Positions 7,534 through 17,400 of a stretch of DNA of 33,295 bases are shown piece by piece (the first letter of the stretch is position 1; the number at the start of each line of letters is the position of its first letter). Under the pieces are notes generated by a model. The model made no database searches. It was not told where the DNA came from and saw nothing but the letters and a program-made list of their open reading frames with translations. Source of the DNA: Thiomargarita sp. (GTDB taxonomy: Bacteria; Pseudomonadota; Gammaproteobacteria; Beggiatoales; Beggiatoaceae); the NCBI GenBank assembly GCA_020721025.1, contig DYNO01000008.1, forward strand, positions 1 through 33,295, in the 5' to 3' direction. A program made the translations under genes and the position numbers.

Positions 7534-8661
7534 TTACCGATAGCTGCGAATATACCAGTATTCAAATGCCACTTTTGCCCAGTGTAACATGTGACTTGGC
7601 GGCAATAGACGCACTCGTTTGTCATCACGATACACCAACATGCCCTTGTTTAAACTGTCCACAATACACACCAATTCATGCTTAAACCGATGTTTTAATG
7701 GCTTTTTTTGTCGTTCGCACAATAGATTTTTGACCGCGGCACTTGCTTGAAGATCAGCAATATGGGCTTGTTTGGGCAACCAATCTGGACCCGGAAAGGT
7801 TCCAGCATCGCCTGCGACATAAATTTGATTAAAACCATCGACTTGACAATATTCATTGGCTTGAATAAATCCACCGGGAGATAATGGTAAACCGCTCACA
7901 TCTGCCCATGCCGGTCCAGTCATGCCGGGCATGAACATCGTTAAATCGCTTTCAATTTCGCCACCTTCGGTCAACACTTTGCCGGCTGCGAAACCTTTCA
8001 TTTTATGCCCTAGATGCGTTTCTACCCCACAGCGCGCCATCTGTGCCAACAATGCCGTCACTGCTTGTTCGCCCAACCGTTGTCCCGGCGAAGTGGATGG
8101 ATTAAAAAATACCAGACGAAACCGATTTCTACGCCCTTGCTGCCGTAAAAGTGTGTCAATGCCGAAGAGAAACTCAAAAACAGGTCCCCCACGTACCGCC
8201 GCCGGCTCGTTTGGATTCGTTGTAAATCCAAAAGCCAACGTTCCACCACTGAGGTCGTTTAAACGGTCAGTGTAAGTTTGAATATCCGAATAACTACTGC
8301 ATGGCAAATAGGTATGCTCAATGCCGGGCAATTTTTTGATAAATCTTCCCCCCGATGCAATCAGTAAACTGTCAAAAGTAACTTCGCCATTGTCCGTTTT
8401 CACCAGACGAGCGAGCGGGTCTAACCCTGTCACCGTGGCTTGTTGATAGGTCACTTTATAGCGGTTAAAGAAGTTTTCTAAGGGAATGGTCAAATTTTGT
8501 TCGGTACGTTTGCCGGCAGGCACCCAAATCAAGCTGGGGTAATAAAATAACACCGGGCGAGATGCAATCAAGAGAAGGGGATCAGTGTAACCTGATTTTC
8601 TTAACTTTTTCACCGCAGTCAATGCAGCGAAACTAGAGCCAAGTATAACAATGGGGGGCAT
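7534..8661 (-). CDS. Sulfide:quinone oxidoreductase-like FAD flavoprotein
   Basis: This 375-residue FAD protein belongs to the SQR/flavocytochrome c sulfide dehydrogenase group, which passes electrons from sulfide to quinone at the membrane. The N terminus VILGSSFAALTAVKKLR is the FAD beta-alpha-beta fold with a serine-rich variant loop. FYYPSLIWVPAGKR matches the SQR family. IYVAGDAG (280-287) is the second flavin motif. Cys121 and Cys332 (VCIVDS) could correspond to two redox cysteines, but the usual central cysteine (in a C-A-G-A-P type motif) is replaced by AVRGGPVFEF (155-164). Activity on sulfide is therefore uncertain. GAGGAAA lies 7 bases before the ATG. It stands alone. Confidence 0.75.
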   Translation of the reverse strand: MPPIVILGSSFAALTAVKKLRKSGYTDPLLLIASRPVLFYYPSLIWVPAGKRTEQNLTIPLENFFNRYKVTYQQATVTGLDPLARLVKTDNGEVTFDSLLIASGGRFIKKLPGIEHTYLPCSSYSDIQTYTDRLNDLSGGTLAFGFTTNPNEPAAVRGGPVFEFLFGIDTLLRQQGRRNRFRLVFFNPSTSPGQRLGEQAVTALLAQMARCGVETHLGHKMKGFAAGKVLTEGGEIESDLTMFMPGMTGPAWADVSGLPLSPGGFIQANEYCQVDGFNQIYVAGDAGTFPGPDWLPKQAHIADLQASAAVKNLLCERQKKPLKHRFKHELVCIVDSLNKGMLVYRDDKRVRLLPPSHMLHWAKVAFEYWYIRSYR

Positions 8662-8936
8662 GGCTTTCCTCGTGATGATGTGATAAAAACTGTTACATTT
8701 CGGCTAACAACGATTCATAACCCGTGAAAACGCTCACTTTTGGGAATTTTGAAAATAAGATTTGAGCGGCGTAACTCCTACATTCGCAACTATTGTAAAG
8801 CATTTCGCCAACAGTAGCGAACGCAATTCATTTTATTGTGTCCATTATCGTGTGACGGTCGGTATCGTTGTTGTTATTCTGGAAATTGGGGGAATCTGGT
8901 TAAAAATGCGTAAGATGTTTATTTATCACTGTAAAT

Positions 8937-9695
8937 TTATTCAGTCAAGGTATTGCGTCCGCGTTCCCCGTGAAAATATTCCTGCAACCACGGATGATCA
9001 AAATTCACCAATGTATTCAAAGGTTCAGCCGCAATCAACTTCCGGTCTGCCAACACTGCCACTCGATCTGTCACCTTCCACAACGTATCTAAATCGTGAG
9101 TGATAATCACAATCGTCAAGCCAAGCAATTGTCTTAATTGTAAAATTAACTCGTCTAATGCTGCGGCAGAGATAGGGTCTAAACCGGCAGTGGGTTCATC
9201 TAAAAATAAAATTTGTGGGTCTAATGCCAAGGCGCGGGCAACGGCAACTCGTTTATTCATTCCGCCACTGATTTGACTGGGATATTTCGCGCCAACTTCG
9301 ACGGATAAACCGACCAATGCCAATTTCAGTGCAACGATTTCTTGAATAAAATCCGTGCTTAACTTGGTATGTTCTCGCAATGGGAGGGCAATATTTTCGG
9401 CAACGGTCAGCGAACTGAATAACGCACCATTTTGAAACATCACGCCACACACTTTGCGTAACCACAACGCTTGACTGTCTGATAACGTGAGAATTTCTTG
9501 CCCCAAAATTTCTATCGAACCTGCCGCGGGCTTTTCCAATAAGATCATTTCGCGCAATAACGTGGATTTGCCCGAACCACTGCCACCGATGATGGCAATA
9601 ATTTCACCGGGGGCAATTTCTAGTTGTAGATTGTCGTGAATCGTGAGCTTGCCAAACCGCGTCACTAGGTTACTGACTTTGATAATCGGTTGCAT
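8937..9695 (-). CDS. mlaF: Phospholipid-transport ABC ATPase, MlaF-like
   Basis: This cytoplasmic ATPase would energise a MlaE-type permease that moves phospholipids between inner and outer membranes. In its 252 residues Walker A is GGSGSGKST (37-45). The signature is the MlaF variant SGGMNKR, instead of SGGQ. Walker B is ILFLDEPTAGLDP, and the switch is ITHDLDTL. Its ATG abuts the stop codon of the permease gene, so the two are co-translated. No mlaD or mlaC follows: about 275 bases of non-coding DNA separate it from the SQR-like gene. The substrate-binding parts must be encoded elsewhere if the system works. Confidence 0.92.
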   Translation of the reverse strand: MQPIIKVSNLVTRFGKLTIHDNLQLEIAPGEIIAIIGGSGSGKSTLLREMILLEKPAAGSIEILGQEILTLSDSQALWLRKVCGVMFQNGALFSSLTVAENIALPLREHTKLSTDFIQEIVALKLALVGLSVEVGAKYPSQISGGMNKRVAVARALALDPQILFLDEPTAGLDPISAAALDELILQLRQLLGLTIVIITHDLDTLWKVTDRVAVLADRKLIAAEPLNTLVNFDHPWLQEYFHGERGRNTLTE

Positions 9696-10397
9696 TTAAA
9701 TTTTCAATAAACTGAAAACAATAGAGAATATCGCATCGACAATGATGACCAGAAAAATGGCGCGTACCACACTGATGGTCACTTGTTCGCCCACGCTGTC
9801 TGCACCGCCACGCACTTGTAAACCTTGATAACAGCCGACTAAGGCGATAATGGCTGCAAAAACAGGAGCTTTGCTGATACCGATAAGATAGTGAGTGATG
9901 GGCACGGCTTGCGGGAATCGGTCTAAAAATTCGTAACTGCTGACACCTAAAGATAATTTTGCGACCAACATACTGCCCATCACACTCATGACATCGGCGT
10001 AAGCACAGAGCAAGGGTAGGGTAATAATGAGGGCGAATAATTTCGGTAATACCAATAATTCCAACGGAGCAATTCCCAAAGTACGCAATGCGTCAATTTC
10101 TTCAGTGATTTGCATCGTGCCGATTTGTGCAGCATACGCCGAGCCACTGCGTCCTGCGACAATAATTGCGGTCAACAGCGGGGCTAATTCTCGTAACAAA
10201 GTGATGCCAACCAAGTCAACGATGAAAATATTCGCGCCGTAAGTACGCAATTGCATTCCGCCTTGATACGCTAAAACTACGCCGATGAGAAAGGCAAGCA
10301 GTCCCACGATAGGCAGGGCGGTCACGCCGGAACTGTAGAGATTTGCAAGGAGGGCTTGCCAGCGAATGCGTTGGGGGTGGCGCAATACCCGTCCCAA
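9696..10397 (-). CDS. mlaE: MlaE-type ABC permease (C-terminal part of a split STAS-permease)
   Basis: This integral inner-membrane permease of the Mla/MCE lipid transport family has about five hydrophobic segments. Motifs are VTALPIVGLLAFLIGVVLAYQ, LLRELAPLLTAIIVAGRSGS, and the coupling loop EEIDALRTLGI, which contacts the ATPase. The ORF starts at a TTG with only a weak GAGA 13 bases upstream. Reading further up in the same frame gives ETAIT, then TGA (10413-10415), then the STAS protein. In many proteobacteria the STAS domain and permease are one ~370-residue protein with the junction FIGETA...; here the total is 371 codons. It is thus probably a disrupted or re-initiated fusion. Confidence 0.85.
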   Translation of the reverse strand: MGRVLRHPQRIRWQALLANLYSSGVTALPIVGLLAFLIGVVLAYQGGMQLRTYGANIFIVDLVGITLLRELAPLLTAIIVAGRSGSAYAAQIGTMQITEEIDALRTLGIAPLELLVLPKLFALIITLPLLCAYADVMSVMGSMLVAKLSLGVSSYEFLDRFPQAVPITHYLIGISKAPVFAAIIALVGCYQGLQVRGGADSVGEQVTISVVRAIFLVIIVDAIFSIVFSLLKI

Positions 10398-10412
10398 GGT
10401 GATGGCGGTTTC

Positions 10413-10415
10413 TCA
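10413..10415 (-). other. In-frame TGA splitting the STAS-permease gene
   Basis: The STAS and permease frames are the same frame, separated by this TGA and five sense codons (E T A I T). Just before it, GGATTTATT GGATTTATC is a 9-base imperfect tandem duplication. Taking out TTTATCTGA restores the family junction GFIGETA. The stop could be a real mutation, a tolerated split with re-initiation at the TTG, or a sequence error. Confidence 0.75.
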
Positions 10416-10808
10416 GATAAATCCAATAAATCCAATGAGTTGCTTCAGTTGGTCAACTGTGTGATAGCCAATTGTTTCAAGGAGGGAAAAACGGGGTGGT
10501 TGGGGCAGCGGTTGTAGCGTCGCGGCGTGAGTGGCGGCAAGTTGTAGTAATTGTTGCTGTTCTGGATTAAAACCTTGCCAAGTGATGTGATTGCCGGCTT
10601 GTTGCCATCGTTGCGTCCAACGCGTCAGTAACCATGCACCAGAAAGATCGAGTTGGGTAAGTTGTTGACCATCAATGAAAAATTCGGTGGGAGGCGTGAA
10701 GTGATGTAGCGTTGCTTCAAGGGTGGCGAGTTCAATCACCGTCCAAGTTCCGATACAATACAGGGTGTTATCCTTCCATTGCACTTCAGGCATTACTGTC
10801 GGAGTCAT
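10413..10808 (-). CDS. STAS-domain protein (N-terminal part of split MlaE fusion)
   Basis: This 131-residue protein resembles the N-terminal STAS (MlaB-like) domain of fused lipid-transport permeases: a strand (TLYCIGTWTV), a helix, then FFIDGQQLTQLDLSGAWLLTRW, where LDLSGAWLL is the STAS core loop with helix. In separate-subunit systems MlaB binds MlaF and stabilises the complex, so a free STAS protein could still work. It ends LIGFIGFI at the TGA discussed at 10413. It lies first in the STAS-permease-ATPase operon. Upstream is a long repeat-filled intergenic stretch. Confidence 0.75.
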   Translation of the reverse strand: MTPTVMPEVQWKDNTLYCIGTWTVIELATLEATLHHFTPPTEFFIDGQQLTQLDLSGAWLLTRWTQRWQQAGNHITWQGFNPEQQQLLQLAATHAATLQPLPQPPRFSLLETIGYHTVDQLKQLIGFIGFI

Positions 10809-10883
10809 TCGCTTTGTTTTTAAAAAATATCTTGAATCAATAGAGTGAAAAACTGAATAAATTTCTTCGTGAGAAATAATTCC

Positions 10884-11227
10884 AAATAAAACAAACGGTT
10901 CTTCGTTCCAATGCTCCGAGGCTGTGAAAGAACCTCATTTTTTGGATTTTTGGTTATGTAAAATCAACAACTTACAAGTCAAAAATTGTCAATTTTGGGA
11001 GTTCTTTTACAGCCTCTCCACGTTGGAATGCAGCCCGGACGCTCCGCGTCACCGGTTCAAATTCTATGGGTTCAACCATCGGTATTTCGCTATCCATTTC
11101 GGCGGAGCAACAATTTTTCATCAAGATGATAAAAAGCAATCAGTTAAAAATAATCACGCGTGACGCTGGAGCGTCTGGGCTGCATTCCAACGCGGAGCAT
11201 CGGAACGAGGAACTCTTTGTTTTATTT
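10884..11227. repeat. Nested inverted repeats (three pairs)
   Basis: Three inverted-repeat pairs lie in this gene-free stretch. The outer pair is 10884-10918 with 11193-11227 (35 bases; the motif GTTCTTCGTTCCAATGCTCC). The second is 10918-10934 with 11000-11016 (GGCTGTGAAAGAAC / GTTCTTTTACAGCC). The third is 11021-11052 with 11160-11192 (GGAATGCAGCCCGGACGCTC type). The outer motif also recurs at 18645-18702. No coding gene is supported in 10809-11344; the short plus-strand ORFs here are products of the repeats. Confidence 0.75.
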
Positions 11228-11296
11228 AATAAAAAGCTGCTGCACCGTCATTTATAGTGCCACATCAGTCAGGATGACAATATTTTTCAGAGGCTC

Positions 11297-11329
11297 AAAC
11301 CTGTCAGGTTTCCGAAACTTGACAGGTTT
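11297..11329. repeat. AAACCTGTCA palindrome
   Basis: AAACCTGTCAGGTTT (11297-11311) and AAACTTGACAGGTTT (11315-11329) are inverted copies around CCG. It lies 15 bases beyond the stop of the minus-strand gene at 11345 and could work as its terminator, though no T-run follows. Similar AACCTGTCAGGTT palindromes are common dispersed repeats. Confidence 0.6.
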
Positions 11330-11344
11330 AAAATAATCAAAAAA

Positions 11345-11515
11345 TTAGTTATTTTTCAACATCATAACCTGCACAAATGATTTAATTTGTCCATCTGCAT
11401 TAAACGCTATCGTGACATTACCATGAGGAATATAGCCATCTTTAATTTTTTCGTTGACTGCTTTAACCAATTGTTTATCATACGTTTCAACGACAATAAT
11501 ATATTTCTCGCCCAT
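11345..11515 (-). CDS. DUF1737-like small protein
   Basis: With the ATG at 11515 the product is 56 residues: MGEKYIIVVETYDKQLVKAV and onward to VQVMMLKNN. The pattern (YIIV, then a helix with V.EKI.DGYIPHGNV) resembles the DUF1737 family of tiny proteins of unknown role. I chose this start because AAAGGAGA lies 6-7 bases upstream, whereas a longer frame opening at 11605 has no such site and adds an unrelated leader. It follows spoT by about 93 bases on the same strand and may be read from it. Confidence 0.7.
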   Translation of the reverse strand: MGEKYIIVVETYDKQLVKAVNEKIKDGYIPHGNVTIAFNADGQIKSFVQVMMLKNN

Positions 11516-11608
11516 GAGAATCTCCTTTGGCTTGGTTAAAAATGAGTAGTGAACAATTGAGTCAATAAAATTAACATGTTGTAGCAAACTTTGGAATACA
11601 CTCAAGAA

Positions 11609-13852
11609 TTAAACTAATCCATGACGTTGAATATGCGTCACCACGCTCAATTGCCGCAATTGCCGCATCACACTGGCAAGTTGTTTACGGTTACGCAGAC
11701 ACAGGCATAATTTTAACAAACTGGTCGAAGCGTCGCGGTTTTCATTAGACAGTTTTTCAATATTCACGCCTAACTCCGCAAGTACATTGGCAATTTGTGC
11801 TAATGCCCCGCTTTGATTGCGTAATTCAACATGCAGTCCGACATGAAATATCCGTTGAATTTCCTTTTCCCACTGCACCATCAACAATAATTCGGGTTGT
11901 TTGTAATATTCTGCTATTTTTTTGCAATCATTGGTGTGTACCGTAATGCCATGTCCTTGCTGCAAAATTCCAACAATTTCATCATCAGGCAAGGGACAAC
12001 AACAACGTGCGTAATTGACCAAATTACCTTCCGTGTTGCCAACGAATAACGACAAACTCGATTCATCAGGTTGCGCACAATCGGCACATTCCGTAAGCCG
12101 CTGCGCCACCAATACCGCCCCCACTTCACCCCACGCAATTTGTTTGAGCAGATTGTCAAAACTGGTGGCTTTAAATATCTGGCAAACATGTGTTTTTTGA
12201 GCGTCAGTCAAGGTGGTGATTGTCAGATGATAGTTATGCAAGTGCTTGTCTAATAACTGTTGTCCAATTTTTAAAGATTCGGCATCATCCAAACCTTTAA
12301 GATATTGATGAATTTGACTTCTGGCGCGGGCGGTGCGAACAAAATCTAACCAACTGGATTTGGGACGCTCACCTTTTGAAGTGTGAATTTTAACGACTTG
12401 TCCATTTTCGAGCGGTTTGTATAACGGCACGAGTTGATTATTGACCAACGTGGCAACACAGCGATGTCCGATATCTGTGTGAACTGCATAGGCAAAATCG
12501 ACCGGTGTAGCATTCTTGGGGAGATTGATGATTTTTCCCTTCGGGGTGAAAACGTAAACTTCTTCCGGGAATAAATCCATTTTGACGTGATCAATGAAAA
12601 TTTGTGAATCTTCACCGGCGGTTTTTTGAATGACCGCGAGATTTTTCAGCCATTCGATAGTGAATTGTTGCGCCCTAGTTGCCTCGCCAGCACCGGGATT
12701 AAATTGATATAAACCGTAACTGGTAATTCCTTTTTCCGCGAGTTCGTGCATAGAGTACGTGCCAATGGTGATCTGAATTTCACCAAAAGGACTGACCAAT
12801 TCCGTATGTAACGATTGATAACCATTGGTTTTTGGGACAGCAATGTAATCTTTAAATTTATCAATCGCAGGTTTATACAAGGTATGCGCCACCCCTAATG
12901 CGCGATAACACGCATCAATATTTTTGACAGTCACATGAATTGCCAACTTTTTCGTGACTTGTTGGAAGGTTTTGCGATTGGCTTCGGTCGCTTTTTTTTC
13001 CTTCATCTGTAAATACGTGATGTAAATATTGGGCTTGCGTTGGTCAACTTCGGCATAAACTCCCAATTTTTCAAGACGTTCTAACAGTGCGGATTGGGTG
13101 GCGATACAGGATTCATCACGTTCCTGTTTCAATTGACAAAGATGTTGCAATAACACTTTATGACGATGCGGATACAACGCCGAAAAACTTAAATCTTGTA
13201 ATTCGCAGCGAATTTCATTCATGCCCAACCGGTGCGCGATAGGGGCATAAATTTCCAAAGTTTCTTTGGCAATCCGCCGCCGTGAATCCGGTTTCATCAC
13301 GCCCAACGTCCGCATATTGTGTAATCTATCCGCCAGTTTGATGATAATGACCCGCAAATCCCGACTCATTGCCACCATCATTTTACGAAAACTGTCCGCC
13401 TGCCGCTGTTCACGAGTTTGGGACGGCATTCGACTCAGTTTACTGACTCCATCTACCAATTCAGCGACTTGTTCCCCAAATTGCTGACGTAGTTCTTCTT
13501 TAGAAATATCAGTATCTTCCAACACATCATGCAGCAATGCCGCGACAATGGTTTGGACATCCATCCGCATTCGTCCCAACAAATACGCCACCGCGACCGG
13601 GTGAAAAATATACGCCTCCCCCGAACGCCGCAATTGTCCCTCATGAGCTTTCGCACTCACTTGATAGGCACGATAAACCTCATGAATTTGTTCAGGCTCT
13701 AAATACTGTTCCAATAAGTCACATAAGTGATTGATATGAACAGGATTTAGCTCGACAGGGACGAGGGGTTGCGCCATAGGACTGGTTTTATAATCCTCAA
13801 CCAGATCGGCGAGAACTGTGCCCTGTAGTATTGATTTCATCAATGTTGTCAT
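11609..13852 (-). CDS. spoT: SpoT-type (p)ppGpp hydrolase with apparently degenerate synthetase
   Basis: This controls the alarmone (p)ppGpp in the cytoplasm. The HD hydrolase domain is intact: H84, H108-D109 ([10 protein letters not shown]) and D175 (DRLHNMRTL). The synthetase region (about 260-385) keeps [17 protein letters not shown], but aligned with E. coli SpoT the MDIYAFRV segment reads TKKLAIHV, so the Mg-binding Asp becomes Lys301 and the Arg becomes His306. EVQIRT reads EIQITI. TGS (from ~430, [15 protein letters not shown]), the cysteine-rich RIS segment ([10 protein letters not shown]) and a C-terminal ACT domain follow. Start 13852 has AAGGA 10 bases upstream and overlaps rpoZ by 56 bases; a Met at 13777 is possible. 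I predict hydrolase only. Confidence 0.93.
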   Translation of the reverse strand: MTTLMKSILQGTVLADLVEDYKTSPMAQPLVPVELNPVHINHLCDLLEQYLEPEQIHEVYRAYQVSAKAHEGQLRRSGEAYIFHPVAVAYLLGRMRMDVQTIVAALLHDVLEDTDISKEELRQQFGEQVAELVDGVSKLSRMPSQTREQRQADSFRKMMVAMSRDLRVIIIKLADRLHNMRTLGVMKPDSRRRIAKETLEIYAPIAHRLGMNEIRCELQDLSFSALYPHRHKVLLQHLCQLKQERDESCIATQSALLERLEKLGVYAEVDQRKPNIYITYLQMKEKKATEANRKTFQQVTKKLAIHVTVKNIDACYRALGVAHTLYKPAIDKFKDYIAVPKTNGYQSLHTELVSPFGEIQITIGTYSMHELAEKGITSYGLYQFNPGAGEATRAQQFTIEWLKNLAVIQKTAGEDSQIFIDHVKMDLFPEEVYVFTPKGKIINLPKNATPVDFAYAVHTDIGHRCVATLVNNQLVPLYKPLENGQVVKIHTSKGERPKSSWLDFVRTARARSQIHQYLKGLDDAESLKIGQQLLDKHLHNYHLTITTLTDAQKTHVCQIFKATSFDNLLKQIAWGEVGAVLVAQRLTECADCAQPDESSLSLFVGNTEGNLVNYARCCCPLPDDEIVGILQQGHGITVHTNDCKKIAEYYKQPELLLMVQWEKEIQRIFHVGLHVELRNQSGALAQIANVLAELGVNIEKLSNENRDASTSLLKLCLCLRNRKQLASVMRQLRQLSVVTHIQRHGLV

Positions 13853-14030
13853 AAGTCAGTTTTCCTTCAGCTATTTCACGTAGAGCAATCACAGTCGGCT
13901 TGTCATTTTCAGCAGGGACGAGGGGTACTGCCCCCAAAGCAAGTTGGCGAGAACGCTTGCTTGCCAGCAACACCAAGCGAAACCGATTTCCAACACTATG
14001 TAAACAATCTTCGACGGTCAATCTTGCCAT
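13797..14030 (-). CDS. rpoZ: RNA polymerase omega subunit
   Basis: Omega helps beta' fold and assemble into RNA polymerase and forms part of a ppGpp-binding site in proteobacteria. The 77 residues open [20 protein letters not shown] and contain [31 protein letters not shown], all hallmarks of RpoZ. It is shorter than the E. coli protein (91), with a divergent C terminus. TAAGGA lies 8-9 bases before the ATG. It is the first gene of the conserved rpoZ-spoT operon and overlaps the spoT start, suggesting coupled translation. Confidence 0.95.
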   Translation of the reverse strand: MARLTVEDCLHSVGNRFRLVLLASKRSRQLALGAVPLVPAENDKPTVIALREIAEGKLTYDNIDEINTTGHSSRRSG

Positions 14031-14216
14031 TACGCAATTCCTTAGGTATTAAAACAATTTAAAATATAAAATCGTTGCAGATACACAACAGTGTCGCTAT
14101 TTTGTTGCTATCGTATTATAAATCGCTAATTTATTCAACTAATTTATTATTTAACTACGTTAAGAGAGGGTTCTCAACCAACTCATTCGCTTGGTGTATA
14201 AAACCGGTTTGATATT

Positions 14217-14296
14217 AGACCTGTTGCAAAAGCCCAATACTGAGAAAATTTTATTGTTTTAAATCAGTATGTTGACTTTAATTATGCAAAAGGTCT
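14217..14296. mobile_element. 80-bp MITE with IS5-like ends
   Basis: Terminal inverted repeats AGACCTGTTGCAAAA (14217-14231) and TTATGCAAAAGGTCT (14282-14296) match at most positions. The element is flanked on both sides by ATT (14214-14216, 14297-14299), a plausible 3-bp target duplication. Ends of the AGACCT..TTGCA type are typical of IS5-family elements. The 50-base interior has no ORF, so a transposase supplied elsewhere would be needed. Confidence 0.55.
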
Positions 14297-14342
14297 ATTA
14301 TTGAAACTCAGTAAAATTTGCACAAAACCGAGTAAAATTATA

Positions 14343-14394
14343 CGGGGTGGATAACAGCATTGCCCACCAACATTTGATGAGCATAAAACGTTGG
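14343..14394. repeat. GGGTGGATAA..GCCCACC repeat
   Basis: GGGTGG (14345-14350) pairs with CCCACC (14363-14368), then CCAAC (14367-14371) with GTTGG (14390-14394). It is related to the repeat at 7420-7498. Together with the MITE it fills the 14031-14458 gap, where no gene is supported. Confidence 0.5.
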
Positions 14395-14458
14395 CTACTT
14401 GACTTAATTATGCAAACCAGATACCTATGTCCCGATATGCCAGCGTTACGAGTCAATT

Positions 14459-17400
14459 TCAAGATGTTGCAGACGGAGAAACTCCATACTTGAAGTCAGC
14501 TTCTTGCAAACATTGGTCAATTTCCGTCGCAAGCTGTAAAATCCAAGGTTCTACAAACATATTATCATGATAGACTGGAACTTCATAGAGTTGTACCGGC
14601 ATCTCGGTCAACTTTTCCAATGTGGACGAATATTTCCACCGCCATTCAGATGACAAAAACAAAGTAATTTCCAACCCCGGCAAGGCAGTTGGCGTATAAC
14701 GTTCTAATGCCTCATAAAAATGACTGATGAACGACATATCTTGCTGCTCCCGCGACACTTGCTTGCCCAGTTTTTTATACAATCTTTTAATCCAACGATT
14801 CAAACGCAACGACCAAGCTAAGTGGATAAAATACAACCTACTTGCCACTTTATGCCCAAGATAGCTCAAACCAAAAGTTTGGATATTGCGCCAATGCCGA
14901 TACAGTCCAAAATACAAATCGTTAGGCTCCCAGATGCTATCAAGAAAGGCAACAAATCCCACCTGCTTGCCGCGCGCCATCAATTCCCTCGCCATTTCAT
15001 AAACTATCGCAGTATCCGCACAGTAAGCACATAAATAATACGGACCTTCCGGTTGTAACCCTTCAATTTCCTTCACATAATACTGTGCGATAGATTCAAT
15101 GCTCAGATTATTTCTAAATTCTGGACGATTTTGCAAGCCAAAAATATTCAAGCCGTAAACTGGATGTGTTTTTTTCATCAGTGGCGCGAGGACTCGTGCA
15201 TAATTGGTTGAACCGACAAAGAAAAACGCCTTACTCTGTCCTTCCGGTCGAATGGGTTCTAACGCACACCATTCACGAGTATATCCCTGTGCCTTGATTA
15301 ATTCTGCCAATTGCACGATGGTTGGATGTCGAAACAATGCCATCAATGGAATATCTTTATGAAAGATTTGTTGCAATTTATACAGCAAGGTCACGCCCAA
15401 CAAGGAATGTCCGCCTAAATCAAAAAAATTGTCATCGACACTGATCGGGCGAGTATTCAGCAATTTCTCAAAGATAATCACCAGTTGTGCCTCAATCTCG
15501 TCTCGCGGGGCGACAAAAGTACGCGTCGAAAGTTGTCGATTTTGCGTTGGCTCCGGCAAGCTACGACGGTCGATCTTGCCACTGAATGTATGCGGTAAGC
15601 TGTCCATTTCGATCACAATGGCGGGAACCATGTATTCTGGCAACTTTTCCTGCAAAAACTCGCGCAAAATCTCGGCAAAGTTTTCACAAGGTGTTTTCAA
15701 AACCACATACGCCACCAAACGTTTATCGCCGGCAATTTCATGAATTACGACTGCAACTTCTTGAATTTGAGGATGTTGTGCCGCAGTAGCTTCGATTTCG
15801 CCCAATTCAATCCGAAAACCACGTAATTTAATCTGATTATCAGTGCGCCCCAAACATTCCAACACACCATCGTCATGATAGCGGGCTAAATCCCCCGTTT
15901 GATACAGTTTTGCAGTGTACATCCCATCATCGGCAGTCTGAAAGGGATTGTTGATAAATTTTTCTGCTGTCAATTCATCACGTTGCAGATAGCCGCGCGC
16001 CACCCCATCCCCCGTGATGTACAACTCACCCACGACACCAATGGGAACGGGTTGCAAATAACGATCTAAAATATAAATTTGAGTATTTTCAATCGGATAG
16101 CCAATCCATTCTGCAATTTTGCCCGGATTCGCATCAGCCGGTGCAGTCACTGGAACTGGGTAACAGGTTGACCAAACTGTAGTTTCCGTCGGACCGTACA
16201 TATTCCATAACCGAGAACCGCGCGCCAACAATTGCTCTGCCAACTCAGTTGTCAAAGGTTCACCGCCACACAACAAGGTCAGGGCTGATTTTCCCTGCCA
16301 ACCCGCCGCCAATAACATTCGCCAAGTGGCAGGTGTGGCTTGCATCACTGTAACCTCTGGTAATATCTTGATTAATTGCACTCCATCTATCGCCACCTCA
16401 CGCGGCACTAAGACGACCTGCGCGCCGATGATAAGTGGAAAAAATAGCTCCAATCCGGCAATATCGAAAGAAATCGTCGTAATTGCTAAAAATTTATCCT
16501 GTGTAGTGAACTGAAACGTGTGTTGCATACTGAGCAAAAAGTTCACAAAACCTCGTTGCAACACTTGCACACCTTTTGGCTTACCCGTCGAGCCAGAGGT
16601 ATAAATCACGTAGGCTAGATTTTCTAACTTCGTTGTATTAGTTAGATTTTCTGAACTTTCCTGAGCAATTTTATGAGCATCGCGGTCTAAGCAAATCACC
16701 GTTTCAATAGATTTGGGTAATTGCGATAACAGTGAATTTTGAGTCACGAGGATGCGTAATTGCGAATCTTCCAGCATAAATGCCAATCGTTGCGCGGGAT
16801 AGACTGAATCTAAAGGAATATAAGCCCCTCCTGCTTTCAAAATTCCCAGCAAACCGATCAGCATCGACAAATGACGCTCGGTGTAAATCCCAACAAATAC
16901 GTCTGGTTGTACGCCATGTTTGCGTAAATAATGTGCTAATTGGTTCGCTTGTTGATTTAAATGACGATAGTTCAGCGTTTGCGTCCCAAAACGAACTGCT
17001 ATGGCATCGGGAGTTTTTTCTGCTTGTTGTTCAAAAAGTTGCTGTACCGATAACGTTGAATAAGGGCGTTGGGTCGCGTTCCATTGTTTGAATAATTGCT
17101 GTTCTTCTGGCGTAACGAGCGGAATCGTCGAGATTTTTTGGTATGGATCGGTCGCGACTTTTTCTAACACTAACTGTAGATGAGCAATCAAGCGTTGCAC
17201 CGTCGATTCTTTAAATAAATCAGTATGATATTCGACAATGCCGTTGAGCCCCGTGCTGGTTTCTTCCAAAAATAGCACCAGATCAAATTTGGCAGCGACC
17301 TGTTTGATATTGAGCGCGGTGGCAGTGATGCCGGGCAGTGCCAACTCTTGCGTCGGGATATTTTGGAACGCGAACATGACTTGAAATAACGGCGAAAAGT

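Noticed and set aside
8874-8888. Possible relic of the 40-bp palindromic element (TTATTCTGGAAATT)
   Set aside because: Only about 14 bases match and no second arm is present; too short to call.
10413-10415. Selenocysteine codon
   Set aside because: The family has no cysteine here and the TGA lies in a small duplication outside the conserved core; no SECIS-like hairpin was evident.
10924-11257. Two overlapping plus-strand ORFs (79 and 63 codons)
   Set aside because: Both are made of the nested palindromes and read in different frames through them, so they are unlikely to be genes.
14031-14458. Promoter of rpoZ near 14061-14088
   Set aside because: TTGTGT and AT-rich -10 candidates exist, but spacing to the best -10 is only 14 bases, so I do not call it.
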